This document shows, one piece after another, positions 17,972-26,555 of a DNA stretch of 64,000 nucleotides. The notes beneath the pieces are model-generated. The model saw nothing but the letters and a program-made list of their open reading frames with translations, was not told where the DNA came from and searched no databases. Numbering within the stretch: position 1 is the first letter of the stretch; the number at the start of each line of letters is the position of its first letter. Origin of the DNA: Paraburkholderia atlantica. Its GTDB lineage: Bacteria > Pseudomonadota > Gammaproteobacteria > Burkholderiales > Burkholderiaceae. The stretch is taken from NCBI RefSeq assembly GCF_009362785.1, contig NZ_WHNQ01000005.1, positions 310,001 through 374,000 of the forward strand, given 5' to 3'. A program made the position numbers and the translations under genes.

Positions 17972-18181
17972 ATGAGCGATAACGGCGGCAGTCCGCGCAA
18001 GAGCAGTTTCGGTCAGTCGATGCGCGCGGTGTTCTGGTCGTTTTTCGGCGTGCGCAAGCGCCGCGATCTCGAAGCGGACGCGACGCAGCTAAACCCGCTG
18101 CATGTGATCGTGGCGGCGCTGATCGGCGCGGCAATCCTGATCGGGGTGCTGATTCTGGTCGTGCGCCTCGTGGTCGGTTGA
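17972..18181 (+). CDS. DUF2970-family small membrane protein
   Basis: A 69-residue protein with a basic soluble N-terminus (SFGQSMRAVFWSFFGVRKRRDLEAD) and one C-terminal TM helix (VIVAALIGAAILIGVLILVVRLVVG). This matches the small DUF2970 proteins found between ctaG and coxC in betaproteobacterial operons. The role is unknown; the location points to oxidase assembly or stability. Confidence 0.85.
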   Translation: MSDNGGSPRKSSFGQSMRAVFWSFFGVRKRRDLEADATQLNPLHVIVAALIGAAILIGVLILVVRLVVG

Positions 18182-18306
18182 GGCAGTAGCAGGGCACAGC
18201 AGCAAAGAAGAGCCCACGAATTAGAGAGAAGCGGTGCGGTATCGACGCGCCGCCGAAGATACAGCCGGTGATTCCGGAACAACTGGACTGAAGTGGAGAA
18301 TCAAGA

Positions 18307-19164
18307 ATGAGCGGTCAAAACGAGAGCCCGTACTATTTCGTACCGCATCCGTCGCGGCATCCGATCAGCGCCGCTACCGGGTTGCTGGTCATGCTCGGAT
18401 CGCTTGCGGCCTGGATCAACGACCACACGTGGGCGCCGCTCGGCGTGCTCATCGGTCTGCTGTGGCTACTCTTTACGCTGTGGCACTGGTTCGGTGACGC
18501 GATCGCCGAGTCGGAAGGCGGCATGTACGGCAAGAACGTCGACCGCTCGTACCGCTGGAGCATGAGCTGGTTCATCTTCTCCGAAGTGATGTTCTTCGGC
18601 GCATTCTTCGGCGCGCTGTTCTATGCGCGCGAAATCGCGATGCATCAGCTGGGCAGCCTCGACTTCAAGCTGATCTGGCCGGATTTCACGGCGGTGTGGC
18701 CGAACAACGGCCCGGCCGAGCTCGTGGGCACCTACAAGTCGATGCAGCCGTGGCCGGTGCCGACCATCAACACGGCGCTGCTGCTGTCGTCGGGTGCGAC
18801 GCTGACGGTGTCGCACCACGCGCTGCGCGACAACCATCGCAAGAAGGCGATCGCATGGCTCGCGGCGACGCTCGTGCTGGGCGTGTGCTTCCTGTTCCTG
18901 CAGGGCTTCGAATACTTCCATGCCTACAAGGAGCTGAACCTGACGCTGGCTTCGGGCATCTACGGTTCGACGTTCTTCCTGCTGACCGGCTTCCACGGCT
19001 TTCACGTGTTCCTCGGCGGCACGATGCTGGCCGTCGTGCTGGTGCGCCTGATTCGTGGTCATTTCACAGCGGAACATCACTTCGCGTTCGAAGGCGCGGC
19101 CTGGTACTGGCACTTCGTCGACGTCGTGTGGCTCGGTCTGTACGTCGTCGTGTACTGGCTGTAA
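18307..19164 (+). CDS. ctaE: Cytochrome c oxidase subunit III
   Basis: A 285-residue subunit with seven TM helices. FVPHPSRHPISAATGLL opens the protein. The conserved motifs SEVMFFGAFFGALFYAREI, HGFHVFLGGTMLAVVLVRL and HFAFEGAAWYWHFVDVVWL with the lipid-contact Glu are all present. It stabilises the catalytic core and the proton-uptake path. A terminator 100 bp downstream closes the structural-gene part of the locus. Confidence 0.97.
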   Translation: MSGQNESPYYFVPHPSRHPISAATGLLVMLGSLAAWINDHTWAPLGVLIGLLWLLFTLWHWFGDAIAESEGGMYGKNVDRSYRWSMSWFIFSEVMFFGAFFGALFYAREIAMHQLGSLDFKLIWPDFTAVWPNNGPAELVGTYKSMQPWPVPTINTALLLSSGATLTVSHHALRDNHRKKAIAWLAATLVLGVCFLFLQGFEYFHAYKELNLTLASGIYGSTFFLLTGFHGFHVFLGGTMLAVVLVRLIRGHFTAEHHFAFEGAAWYWHFVDVVWLGLYVVVYWL

Positions 19165-19265
19165 TGCGGTCAGACCCGCGCGCGTCGCTCGTCGGCGCAG
19201 GCGCGGGACGTGCGCGCAACCGCTGTCAGGCGGCGCGCACGAGCAGTATGCAAGGATGAATGCAG

Positions 19266-19296
19266 CGCCGCCCTCGACCTGTCAGGGCGGCGTTTT
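19266..19296 (+). terminator. Rho-independent terminator after the subunit III gene
   Basis: CGCCGCCCT (19266-19274), loop of nine, AGGGCGGCG (19284-19292), then TTTTG. A perfect 9-bp GC-rich stem splits the oxidase structural genes from the assembly genes surf1-ctaA-ctaB. Confidence 0.8.
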
Positions 19297-19355
19297 GTTT
19301 GATGGCGGGGAAATTTTGCCGCGGACGGTTTGCGCCGACGACCTATCCGCGAGCG

Positions 19356-19565
19356 TCAGCGCCCGTACGGAATCCCGGTCGACTGAATCCAGCCCATCCA
19401 GTATGCGAACAGGATGAACAGGAACAGCGAGATCGACAGGCCTACCCGCGTGGCGAGCGACCAGACCATCCGCTTGGTCTTGCCTTTGTCGTGCATCATG
19501 AAATACAGCGCCGACACCATGCTGGCGATGATCAGAGCAAAGGCGATGGGAACGATAATGTGCAT
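19356..19565 (-). CDS. Small twin-transmembrane protein
   Basis: A 69-residue protein with two TM helices (residues 3-22 and 42-61) joined by a short basic cytoplasmic loop (MHDKGKTKRMVWSLATRVG). It matches the small 'twin transmembrane protein' class conserved beside surf1 in Burkholderiaceae. It is antisense to its neighbours, between the subunit III gene and surf1. The start ATG follows directly from the hydrophobic N-terminus MHIIVPIAFALII; longer frames are not credible. No function is known. Confidence 0.78.
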   Translation of the reverse strand: MHIIVPIAFALIIASMVSALYFMMHDKGKTKRMVWSLATRVGLSISLFLFILFAYWMGWIQSTGIPYGR

Positions 19566-19676
19566 GGAACCAACTGAAACCGGAAAGCGCAGTGGCAAAA
19601 CACTCATTATCGCACCGCGAGCGGGCGTCTGCCGCAGGTTCCCGGCGGCCCGGAAAGTGATGACGGAGTACCTGCA

Positions 19677-20393
19677 ATGAAGTTTCGCCTGATTCCCGTG
19701 CTGCTGATCCTGCTGGTCGTCGTCGTGACGGGGCGGCTCGGCTTCTGGCAGCGCGATCGCGCGCATCAGAAGGAAGCGCTCGAGGCGCGCATCACGCAGT
19801 TCGAGAACGCGCCCGCGCTGCCGGTCAGCGCGGCGCCGCTCGCGCTGAAGGACGTCGAGTTTCATCGCGTGAAAGCGCGCGGCAGCTTCGTCGCGGACAA
19901 GGTCGTGTACCTCGATAATCGTCCGTATAACGATCAACCGGGCTTTTACGTCGTGATGCCTTTTAGACTCGCTGACGGCGGCTATGTGCTCGTCAATCGC
20001 GGCTGGCTGCCGCGCAACCTCAGCAATCGAGAGGCCATCGCGCCGTACGCGACGCCGTCGGGCGAGGTCGAGATCGAAGGGATTGCGCGTGCCGACGCGT
20101 CGCGCGCGTTCGAACTCGGCGAGGGTGGATCGGCCGCGCATCACCTGATCCGGCAAAATCTCGATGTCGCCGCGTACGCGGCGGAGACCGGATTGCCGCT
20201 GCAATCGTTCGTGATCCAGCAGATCGGCGACGCCCGCGACGGTCTGGTGCGCGACTGGCCCGCGCCGACCACCGGCGTCGAGCGCAACTACGGCTACATG
20301 CTGCAGTGGTGGGGCATGGCCGCCGCGGCGCTCGCGTTCGGTTTGTATGCGGCGCGCCGCGCGGGCAAAAAAGAACACGCGCCGGGCGCGTGA
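19677..20393 (+). CDS. SURF1-family cytochrome oxidase biogenesis protein
   Basis: A 238-residue protein with the SURF1 topology: an N-terminal TM helix (4-19), a large periplasmic domain and a C-terminal TM helix (about 208-228). LGFWQRDRAHQKEAL, the GSFVADKVVYLDNRPYNDQPGFYV block and VLVNRGWLPR are family hallmarks, and ERNYGYMLQWWGMAAAALAFGLYAARR is the typical end. SURF1 helps insert heme a into subunit I. Confidence 0.94.
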   Translation: MKFRLIPVLLILLVVVVTGRLGFWQRDRAHQKEALEARITQFENAPALPVSAAPLALKDVEFHRVKARGSFVADKVVYLDNRPYNDQPGFYVVMPFRLADGGYVLVNRGWLPRNLSNREAIAPYATPSGEVEIEGIARADASRAFELGEGGSAAHHLIRQNLDVAAYAAETGLPLQSFVIQQIGDARDGLVRDWPAPTTGVERNYGYMLQWWGMAAAALAFGLYAARRAGKKEHAPGA

Positions 20394-20444
20394 GGAACGC
20401 ACGGCACGGCTCGCCGCCGTCCAAACATTGAAAGAGGTTCTGTA

Positions 20445-21131
20445 GTGTCGACTCAAACTCCCCGTTCGCCGGAAGTTGGCAAATCCGCTGGCAATCCCAC
20501 CGGCAAACCCGCCGCGGCCAGGCCGATGCCCGGCCAACCGAACGGCCCGGGCTCGTGGCGGCGCGGCCGCTGGGTGCTGCTGCTGCTCGCGGTGATCTGC
20601 GCGGCGCCGATCGCGATCTCGTACTTCATGTACTACGTCGTCAAGCCAACCGGCGGCAGCACGAACTACGGCGCACTGATCGACCCGCAACGGCCGATCC
20701 CCGAGTCGCTCGTCGTCACCGGCGAGGACGGCAAGCCGCTGAAGCTCGCGTCGCTGCACGGCCGCTGGCTGATGATCTCGGTCGACAACAGCGCGTGCGA
20801 CAAAGCCTGCGTGACGAAGCTGTACTTCATGCGACAAATCCGCGCAGCTCAGGGCCCGGAACGGGAGCGCGTCGTGGAGGTGTGGCTGCGCACCGATGCG
20901 GACAAGGTCGCCGATGTGGTACAAACCGCCTACCCCAACACCGACATGCTGATCGCTGATCCGGCGCAGGTTGCCGCGTGGCTGCCCGCCGACACCGGCA
21001 CACAGATTACCGACCACATCTACCTGGTCGATCCGAACGGCAATCTGATGATGCGTTTTCCGAAGGATGCGAACCCGAGCAAGATCAAAGGCGACCTGAC
21101 CAAGCTGCTCAAATGGTCGACCATCGGCTGA
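20445..21131 (+). CDS. SCO1/SenC-like thioredoxin-fold membrane protein
   Basis: A 228-residue protein with a Pro-rich cytoplasmic start, one TM helix (43-62) and a periplasmic thioredoxin-like domain. A CxxxC pair (Cys118 and Cys122 in NSACDKACVTK) and His191 in TDHIYLVDPNGN match the three copper ligands of SCO proteins, though the surrounding sequence is divergent. It starts with GTG. A role in CuA assembly or disulfide control of CoxB is inferred from cluster position. A canonical SCO gene ends the same cluster. Confidence 0.72.
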   Translation: MSTQTPRSPEVGKSAGNPTGKPAAARPMPGQPNGPGSWRRGRWVLLLLAVICAAPIAISYFMYYVVKPTGGSTNYGALIDPQRPIPESLVVTGEDGKPLKLASLHGRWLMISVDNSACDKACVTKLYFMRQIRAAQGPERERVVEVWLRTDADKVADVVQTAYPNTDMLIADPAQVAAWLPADTGTQITDHIYLVDPNGNLMMRFPKDANPSKIKGDLTKLLKWSTIG

Positions 21132-21153
21132 TGCCGCAACCTGGGTAAATGAG

Positions 21154-22263
21154 ATGTTCGTATTGCAACTGGGCCTGATCGGCTTGTGTATCGCGTTGTT
21201 GCCGCTGTCCTACGTATGGGTCAAGGCCGACGACAACAAATTCCGCAAGCTGGTCTGGCTCACCACCTTCCTGACGCTCGATCTCGTGATGTTCGGCGGC
21301 TTCACGCGCCTCACCGATTCGGGCCTCGGGTGCCCGGACTGGCCCGGTTGCTACGGCACGTCGTCGCCGTTCATCGCGCACGCGGCGATCTCCGCCGCCT
21401 ATCAGGCGATGCCGAGCGGCCCCGTCAGCATGACGAAGGCGTGGATCGAAATGATCCACCGCTACTTCGCGATGGCGATCGGCGTGCTGATCATCGCGCA
21501 GACGCTCATTGCGTGGACTGCGCGCATCAAGCGACGTTCGCTGCATGTGTCACCGTGGTGGCCGACTTCGCTGCTGCTCCTGATCGTCGTGCAGGGTGCG
21601 TTCGGCGCGTGGACCGTGACGATGAAGCTGCAGCCGATCATCGTGACCACGCATCTGCTGCTCGGCCTCGCGCTGCTCGGCACGCTCGGCTGGCTCGCAG
21701 CGCGCTTGACGCCGCTGCCCGCCTATGAGCCGGAGGCCGCGCGCTGGCGCGCGGCGGCGCTAGCGGGTCTCGCGCTGCTGGTGCTGCAGATCGCGCTGGG
21801 CGGCTGGGTCAGCACGAACTACGCGGTGCTCGCGTGCACCGACTTCCCGACCTGCAACGGCCAATGGATTCCGCCGATGGACTTCGCGCACGGCTTTCAC
21901 CTGTGGCGCGCGCTCGGCATGACCGGCGACGGCGACGTGATCACGCAGGATGCGCTGGTCGCGATTCACTGGACGCATCGCACGTTCGCATTCGCCGTAA
22001 TCGCCTATCTGGTGTGGTTCGCGGTGAAGATGCGACGTTTCGAGTCGCTGCGGCGACCCGCCAACGGCGTGCTGCTGGTGGTGCTGATCCAGTTCGTCAC
22101 CGGCTTGTCGAACATCGTGCTGCAATGGCCGTTGCCGATCGCGGTCGCCCATAACGGCGGGGCCGCGATCCTGCTGCTACTGCTCGTTATGTTAAACTTT
22201 CGGATCGCTTATAGCCGTCCCGGCCGCGCTGCGATCCCTGCGCGCGAAGCCGCGCCAGCGTGA
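21154..22263 (+). CDS. ctaA: Heme A synthase (COX15/CtaA family)
   Basis: A 369-residue, eight-TM protein that oxidises the C8 methyl of heme O to the formyl of heme [23 protein letters not shown] is the N-terminal family motif. [13 protein letters not shown] and [18 protein letters not shown] carry the paired heme-ligand histidines, with [17 protein letters not shown] between. The gene abuts ctaB. Confidence 0.96.
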   Translation: MFVLQLGLIGLCIALLPLSYVWVKADDNKFRKLVWLTTFLTLDLVMFGGFTRLTDSGLGCPDWPGCYGTSSPFIAHAAISAAYQAMPSGPVSMTKAWIEMIHRYFAMAIGVLIIAQTLIAWTARIKRRSLHVSPWWPTSLLLLIVVQGAFGAWTVTMKLQPIIVTTHLLLGLALLGTLGWLAARLTPLPAYEPEAARWRAAALAGLALLVLQIALGGWVSTNYAVLACTDFPTCNGQWIPPMDFAHGFHLWRALGMTGDGDVITQDALVAIHWTHRTFAFAVIAYLVWFAVKMRRFESLRRPANGVLLVVLIQFVTGLSNIVLQWPLPIAVAHNGGAAILLLLLVMLNFRIAYSRPGRAAIPAREAAPA

Positions 22264-22268
22264 CTCAC

Positions 22269-23174
22269 ATGGACAGCACAACACTCTCCCAAACGCCCGG
22301 CAGCCGGGTCTCCCAATATCTCGCTCTCACCAAGCCGCGTGTTACGCAGCTTGCGGTGTTCTGCGCGGTCATCGGCATGTTTCTGTCGACGCCGGGCATG
22401 GTGCCGTGGACCGTCCTGATCGGCGGCACCGTCGGCATCTGGCTGTTGGCCGGCGCTGCGTTCGCGATCAATTGCCTCGTCGAGCAGCAGATCGACGCAA
22501 AAATGCGCCGCACGTCGTGGCGTCCGTCGGCGCGCGGCGAAATCACCACCCCGCAGATTTTGCTGTTCTCGGCCGTGCTCGGCGGCCTCGGCATGTGGAC
22601 GCTGTACACGTTCGCCAATCCGCTGACCATGTGGCTGACGCTCGCCACGTTCGTCGGCTATGCGGTCATCTATACGCTGCTGCTGAAGCCGGCCACGCCG
22701 CAGAACATCGTGATCGGCGGCGCGTCGGGCGCGATGCCGCCGGCGCTCGGCTGGGCAGCGGTCACCGGCCACGTGCCCGGCGATGCATGGATTCTGGTGC
22801 TGATCATTTTCGTATGGACGCCGCCGCATTTCTGGGCGCTCGCGCTGTATCGCCGCAAGGACTACGAAAACGCCGGCCTGCCGATGCTGCCGAACACGCA
22901 CGGCGAAAAGTACACGCGCCTGCATATCCTGCTCTACACGGTCATTCTGTTCGCGGTCACGCTGATGCCGTTCATCTCCGGCATGAGCGGCGTCGTGTAT
23001 CTCGCGGCGGCGGTGCTACTGGGCGCCGTGTTTCTCGCGTATGCGTGGAAGATCTACCGGGAGTATTCGGACGAGCTCGCGCGCAAAACCTTCCGTTATT
23101 CGATCGTCTATCTGTCGCTGCTGTTCGCCGCGCTGCTGATCGACCACTATGCGCGCGTCGTGATCGGCGCATAA
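22269..23174 (+). CDS. ctaB: Protoheme IX farnesyltransferase (heme O synthase)
   Basis: A UbiA-superfamily prenyltransferase of 301 residues. The first Asp-rich region is replaced by the heme O synthase pattern [43 protein letters not shown] and [26 protein letters not shown] are diagnostic. It adds a farnesyl chain to heme B, feeding CtaA. The ATG at 22269 is chosen; an in-frame GTG at 22260 overlapping the ctaA stop would add three residues. Confidence 0.96.
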   Translation: MDSTTLSQTPGSRVSQYLALTKPRVTQLAVFCAVIGMFLSTPGMVPWTVLIGGTVGIWLLAGAAFAINCLVEQQIDAKMRRTSWRPSARGEITTPQILLFSAVLGGLGMWTLYTFANPLTMWLTLATFVGYAVIYTLLLKPATPQNIVIGGASGAMPPALGWAAVTGHVPGDAWILVLIIFVWTPPHFWALALYRRKDYENAGLPMLPNTHGEKYTRLHILLYTVILFAVTLMPFISGMSGVVYLAAAVLLGAVFLAYAWKIYREYSDELARKTFRYSIVYLSLLFAALLIDHYARVVIGA

Positions 23175-23178
23175 CACC

Positions 23179-23808
23179 ATGCTCAACAACCGCTTTGCGC
23201 GCGTCGCGCGCGCCGCTGTGATCGCTTGCGCGCTCGGCGCGGCGCTCGGCGGCACACTGCTGATGACCGGTTGCGGCAAGCAGCCGCCGGCTTTTACGAA
23301 TCTCGACATCACCGGCAATACACAATTCGCCAGCGATTTCTCGTTGCCCGACACGTCCGGCAAGATTCGCACGCTTGCCGACTACAAAGGCAAGGTCGTC
23401 GTGCTGTTCTTCGGCTATACGCATTGCCCGGACGTCTGCCCGACGACGATGGCCGAGCTGTCACAGGCGTTGCAGCAACTCGGCCCGGAAGACGCGAAGC
23501 GGGTGCAGGTGCTGTTCGTCACGCTCGACCCCGAGCGCGACACCCCCCAGTTGCTCGAGCAATACGTGCCGGCGTTCAATCCGAGCTTCGTGGGCTTGCG
23601 TCCTGCCAGCGAAGAGCAGCTCGCGAAGCTCGCGAAAGACTTCCGCGTCTACTACGCGAAGGTGCCGGGCAAGACGCCCGACAGCTACACGATGGACCAC
23701 ACGGCCGCGAGCTATGTGTTCGACACGGACGGCAAGCTGCGTCTGTTCGCGCGCGATGGTCAGGGCGCGACGCCGTGGGTGCACGACTTCAAGCTTCTGC
23801 TCGATTGA
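23179..23808 (+). CDS. SCO1/SenC/PrrC-family copper chaperone lipoprotein
   Basis: A 209-residue protein with a lipoprotein signal (ALGGTLLMTGC, Cys near 33) and a thioredoxin-fold SCO domain. The copper site is FFGYTHCPDVCPTTMAEL (CxxxC) plus the His in YTMDHTAASYVFDTDG. SCO proteins load the CuA centre of subunit II. It starts 5 bp after ctaB, closing the assembly cluster. Confidence 0.94.
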   Translation: MLNNRFARVARAAVIACALGAALGGTLLMTGCGKQPPAFTNLDITGNTQFASDFSLPDTSGKIRTLADYKGKVVVLFFGYTHCPDVCPTTMAELSQALQQLGPEDAKRVQVLFVTLDPERDTPQLLEQYVPAFNPSFVGLRPASEEQLAKLAKDFRVYYAKVPGKTPDSYTMDHTAASYVFDTDGKLRLFARDGQGATPWVHDFKLLLD

Positions 23809-23883
23809 CGCGCATCGCAGGCGGCTTTTTATAGCGACGCCGCTCACGCGTCCCCGCATCGATCTCCTCTTCGCAACTCGCGC

Positions 23884-24174
23884 TCAAACCGGCGTCGGCA
23901 AATTCAGCCCCGGCGCGATACGCGTTGCCTTGAACTCCGTCACCTCGTAGCGCGCGAGCTGTTGCTCGGCGAACGGATCGCTAGCGAGAATGCGATCCAG
24001 CCTGTCGCGCTCGATACGCACCGCGAGGATGATGCCGCCGTCGCGCGGCACTTTCGGACCGGCCGCGACGAAGATACCCGCGTCAAACTGCTTCGCGAGA
24101 AACGCGCGATGCGCGTCGAGCGCGTCGTCGATACGATCGAGCGGGGCGGTGTAGATCAGGTTGATCACATACAT
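23884..24174 (-). CDS. YciI-family protein
   Basis: A 96-residue ferredoxin-like-fold protein starting MYVINLIYTAPLDRIDDALDAHRAFL, with the conserved His in DAHRAFL and the SDPFAEQQLARYEV segment. YciI domains occur in small enzymes and dehalogenase-like proteins but mostly have no assigned reaction. The start chosen is the ATG beginning the domain; longer frames add unrelated residues. It is convergent with the SCO gene. Confidence 0.87.
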   Translation of the reverse strand: MYVINLIYTAPLDRIDDALDAHRAFLAKQFDAGIFVAAGPKVPRDGGIILAVRIERDRLDRILASDPFAEQQLARYEVTEFKATRIAPGLNLPTPV

Positions 24175-24390
24175 GGTCGTTCTCAGTGGCGGTTGAGTGG
24201 GGCCGTGCGAGGCCACGGCTCCGGATTATCGATTAGCTGCGGTTTTTGCGTCGCGCTAGCCAGCGCGCTCGCGCTCTGCATATCCATATGCGCTAAGGGT
24301 ATTTCCCCAACGTGCCGCCCGTATGAAACAATTTAGGGCTTGGCCGACGGCGCACCGGCACGAACTGGAGCGCCGCCCATTTTCATCCGA

Positions 24391-24428
24391 CTCCGGCATC
24401 CATCGGAGCCATCGACTCAAAAAGTCGA
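24391..24428 (+). promoter_or_regulatory. Two tandem hairpins in the leader of the metQ-like gene
   Basis: CTCCG/CGGAG (24391-24395 with 24404-24408) and TCGACT/AGTCGA (24412-24417 with 24423-24428) lie back to back, 20 bp before the start codon. They match no riboswitch class I recognise. The second stem followed by the start region could affect ribosome access. Confidence 0.4.
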
Positions 24429-24448
24429 ACCGCAACAGCGAGAAACAC

Positions 24449-25261
24449 ATGCAGCGCAGAAATATCCTCAAGGCTCTCACCGCAGTCGTCGCCGGTGCGG
24501 CGATCCTGACCAGCTTCGGCGCGCACGCCGACGACAAGCTCATCAAGGTCGGCACGATCGGCGGCCCGGACGCGCAGATCTGGGAAGTCGTCACCAAGGT
24601 TGCGAAGCGCGAAGGCCTGAACGTGAAGGTCGTGGAGTTCAACGACTACATCCAGCCGAACGCCGCGCTCGACGCCGGCGACCTCGACGCCAACAGCTTC
24701 CAGCACCAGCCGTATCTCGATAGCCAGATCAAGCAGCGCGGCTACAAACTCGTCAATGCAGGCCTCACGTACATCTCGCCGCTCGGCGCATACTCGAAGA
24801 AACTGAAGTCGCTGAAGGACCTGCCGCAAGGCGCGAAGGTCGCGGTGCCGAACGATCCGTCGAACGAAAATCGCGCGCTGCTGTTGCTGCAGGCGCAAGG
24901 CCTGATCAAGCTGAAGGACGGCGCAGCCACGGGCGGCAACAACGCGACGCCGCTCGATGTCGCTGACAATCCGAAGAGGATCAAGTTCGTCGAACTGGAT
25001 GCCGCACAACTGCCGCGTTCGCTCGCCGACGTCGATGCTGCCGTCATCAACACGAACTTCGCGCTGGCCGCCGGCCTGCAGCCGACCAGGGACGCGATCG
25101 CGCTCGAAGACATCCACAGCCCGTACGCGAACCTGATCGCCGTGCGCGCGAAGGACAAGGATCAGCCATGGGTGAAGAAGCTGGTCGCCGCGTATCAGTC
25201 GGAAGACGTGCGCCAGTTCATCAAGACGCAGTTCAAGGGATCGATGGTGCCGTCGTTCTAA
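24449..25261 (+). CDS. MetQ/NlpA-family substrate-binding protein
   Basis: A 270-residue periplasmic binding protein. The signal peptide MQRRNILKALTAVVAGAAIL...AHA is cut before DDKLIKVG; no lipobox Cys is present, unlike typical MetQ. KVGTIGGPDAQIWEVV, LDANSFQHQPYLDSQ and the Asn/Arg contacts in VPNDPSNENRALLLLQ are family features for methionine-type ligands. No metN or metI lies next to it. Upstream in-frame residues are leader, not protein. It is probably a D- or L-methionine binder working with a transporter encoded elsewhere. Confidence 0.88.
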   Translation: MQRRNILKALTAVVAGAAILTSFGAHADDKLIKVGTIGGPDAQIWEVVTKVAKREGLNVKVVEFNDYIQPNAALDAGDLDANSFQHQPYLDSQIKQRGYKLVNAGLTYISPLGAYSKKLKSLKDLPQGAKVAVPNDPSNENRALLLLQAQGLIKLKDGAATGGNNATPLDVADNPKRIKFVELDAAQLPRSLADVDAAVINTNFALAAGLQPTRDAIALEDIHSPYANLIAVRAKDKDQPWVKKLVAAYQSEDVRQFIKTQFKGSMVPSF

Positions 25262-25306
25262 GCGACGCGTTCAGCGCGATCACCCGCGCAGTCGCATAGC
25301 ATCGAG

Positions 25307-25340
25307 AAAAGCACGCGCCGTACAGGTGCGTGCTTTTTTT
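25307..25340. terminator. Bidirectional terminator between the metQ-like and MarR-GNAT genes
   Basis: AAAAGCACGC (25307-25316) pairs with GCGTGCTTTT (25328-25337), giving T-runs on both strands. It serves the plus-strand metQ-like gene and overlaps the last codon of the minus-strand MarR-GNAT gene. Confidence 0.85.
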
Positions 25341-26265
25341 ATAGCTCCAACTCCCATCTTTCGATCATCAGATCGTGGCCGAAGCGGCGCTGCGTCGTGC
25401 TATCGGCCAGCTTGAACCCAGCGCGCTCGCAAAGCCGGCGCGGCTCCGTCAATGCGCTCGCGGTGGTCAGCGTGAGCTTCGTGTAGCCCGCGCGCCGCGC
25501 GAAGCGCACGCATTCGCTGATCAGCTGCGTGCCGATGCCTAGCCGCCGCACGTCCGGTTCGACCCACAGCAGCCGTATGCCCGCGACTGTCGTCGAGACC
25601 CCGACGAGGCAAACCGAGCCGACCACCAGACCTTCCTGTTCGGCGATCCAGCACTTCTCGCGCAGTGGGTCGTTGCGCTGAGCGTACTCGGCGACGACGC
25701 GCGCAAGCAAGCCCTCGAACGTGTGATCCCAACCGTACTGCGCGGCGAACCACTGCGCCTGACGATGCACCAGCCAGCCGCATTCGCCGGCGCGCGGCTG
25801 ACGCAGCACCACGAGTTCATGCTTCGGCTTGTCGCCGAGCAGCCGCTCGATCAGCTTCATCGCGGCGATCAACTGCTCCTGCGATAACGCGCTGAGTTTG
25901 TCGAGCAAGCCGAGTGCTTCGTGGATGGCAGCGGCGTCGAGCGGCGCGTAGGTCGCGTGGCCGTGCTCAGTGAGCGCGATCAGCGACTGGCGCGCGTCGG
26001 TGTCGGACGGGCGGCGCGAGATCAGGTTGCGTCGCTCGAAACTGGTCAGCAGGCGGCTCAGATAGCCACTATCGAGCCCGAGCGCGCGCCCGAGCACCGA
26101 TGCGGTTTGCGCACGGGCGCGCGATAGCTCGTGCAGCACGCGCACTTCCGTCAGCGAGAACTCGCTTCGCGCCAGATGCTCGTGCAGGGCACCGATGCAC
26201 TGGGTATAGAAGCGATTGAAATGGCGGACGGCCTGAGCGCGCCGCAGCGCCTCGGAATCAGTCAA
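25339..26265 (-). CDS. MarR-type HTH fused to GNAT acetyltransferase
   Basis: A 308-residue two-domain protein. Residues 1-145 form a MarR winged helix (LGLDSGYLSRLLTSFERRNLISRR, then the DARQSLIALTEHG wing). Residues 155-308 form a GNAT domain with the acetyl-CoA motif WVEPDVRRLGIGTQLISECVRFARRAGY. This fusion is a known bacterial architecture, but targets vary. The start is TTG at 26265, supported by GGGGAG at a 7-bp spacing; MTDSEALRRAQAVRHFNRF is a normal family start. It diverges from the GlcNAc regulator gene across 367 bp. Confidence 0.9.
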   Translation of the reverse strand: MTDSEALRRAQAVRHFNRFYTQCIGALHEHLARSEFSLTEVRVLHELSRARAQTASVLGRALGLDSGYLSRLLTSFERRNLISRRPSDTDARQSLIALTEHGHATYAPLDAAAIHEALGLLDKLSALSQEQLIAAMKLIERLLGDKPKHELVVLRQPRAGECGWLVHRQAQWFAAQYGWDHTFEGLLARVVAEYAQRNDPLREKCWIAEQEGLVVGSVCLVGVSTTVAGIRLLWVEPDVRRLGIGTQLISECVRFARRAGYTKLTLTTASALTEPRRLCERAGFKLADSTTQRRFGHDLMIERWELEL

Positions 26266-26303
26266 GGACAGCTCCCCCGAAACTTTGATGGTCGGTACAG
26301 CGC

Positions 26304-26331
26304 ACTATATCGGCGCGACCCTTATTTACAA
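26304..26331 (-). promoter_or_regulatory. Putative promoter of the MarR-GNAT gene
   Basis: Read on the minus strand: TTGTAA (26326-26331), 16-bp spacer, TATAGT (26304-26309), 39 bp before the TTG start. Good matches in both hexamers. Confidence 0.6.
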
Positions 26332-26360
26332 AGCCAGTCCATCGCGGCCAGACGCCAACT

Positions 26361-26377
26361 GGTATTAAACAGGTATT
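26361..26377 (+). promoter_or_regulatory. Candidate GntR-type operator, upstream copy
   Basis: GGTATTAAACAGGTATT contains GGTATT twice, offset by 11 bp, one helical turn. The same arrangement recurs at 26562-26578. Looser related pieces lie between, including the inverted pair GATACC (26396-26401) and GGTATC (26426-26431). The whole 367-bp divergent gap (26266-26632) holds no gene; apart from the two promoters and these motifs nothing else is seen. Confidence 0.5.
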
Positions 26378-26555
26378 GAGCATAGACAGAGTTTTGATAC
26401 CACTAAAGGCCGATAACCGCTCGCTGGTATCGTCTAGTGGTGTGATTCGGGAAAGTCCTGGTCTGCGAATCCCCACGTCGGCAGCCCTCAAAATTGCCTG
26501 TGAGCCTTATCTGGCAAGGCTTTTAGGGGAGCAGGACCAGAGTGAAGCCAGTCCG

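Noticed and set aside
24240..24448. Possible SAM riboswitch before the metQ-like gene
   Set aside because: The leader has two simple hairpins but none of the core motifs of known SAM riboswitch classes that I can recognise, so only the hairpins are reported.
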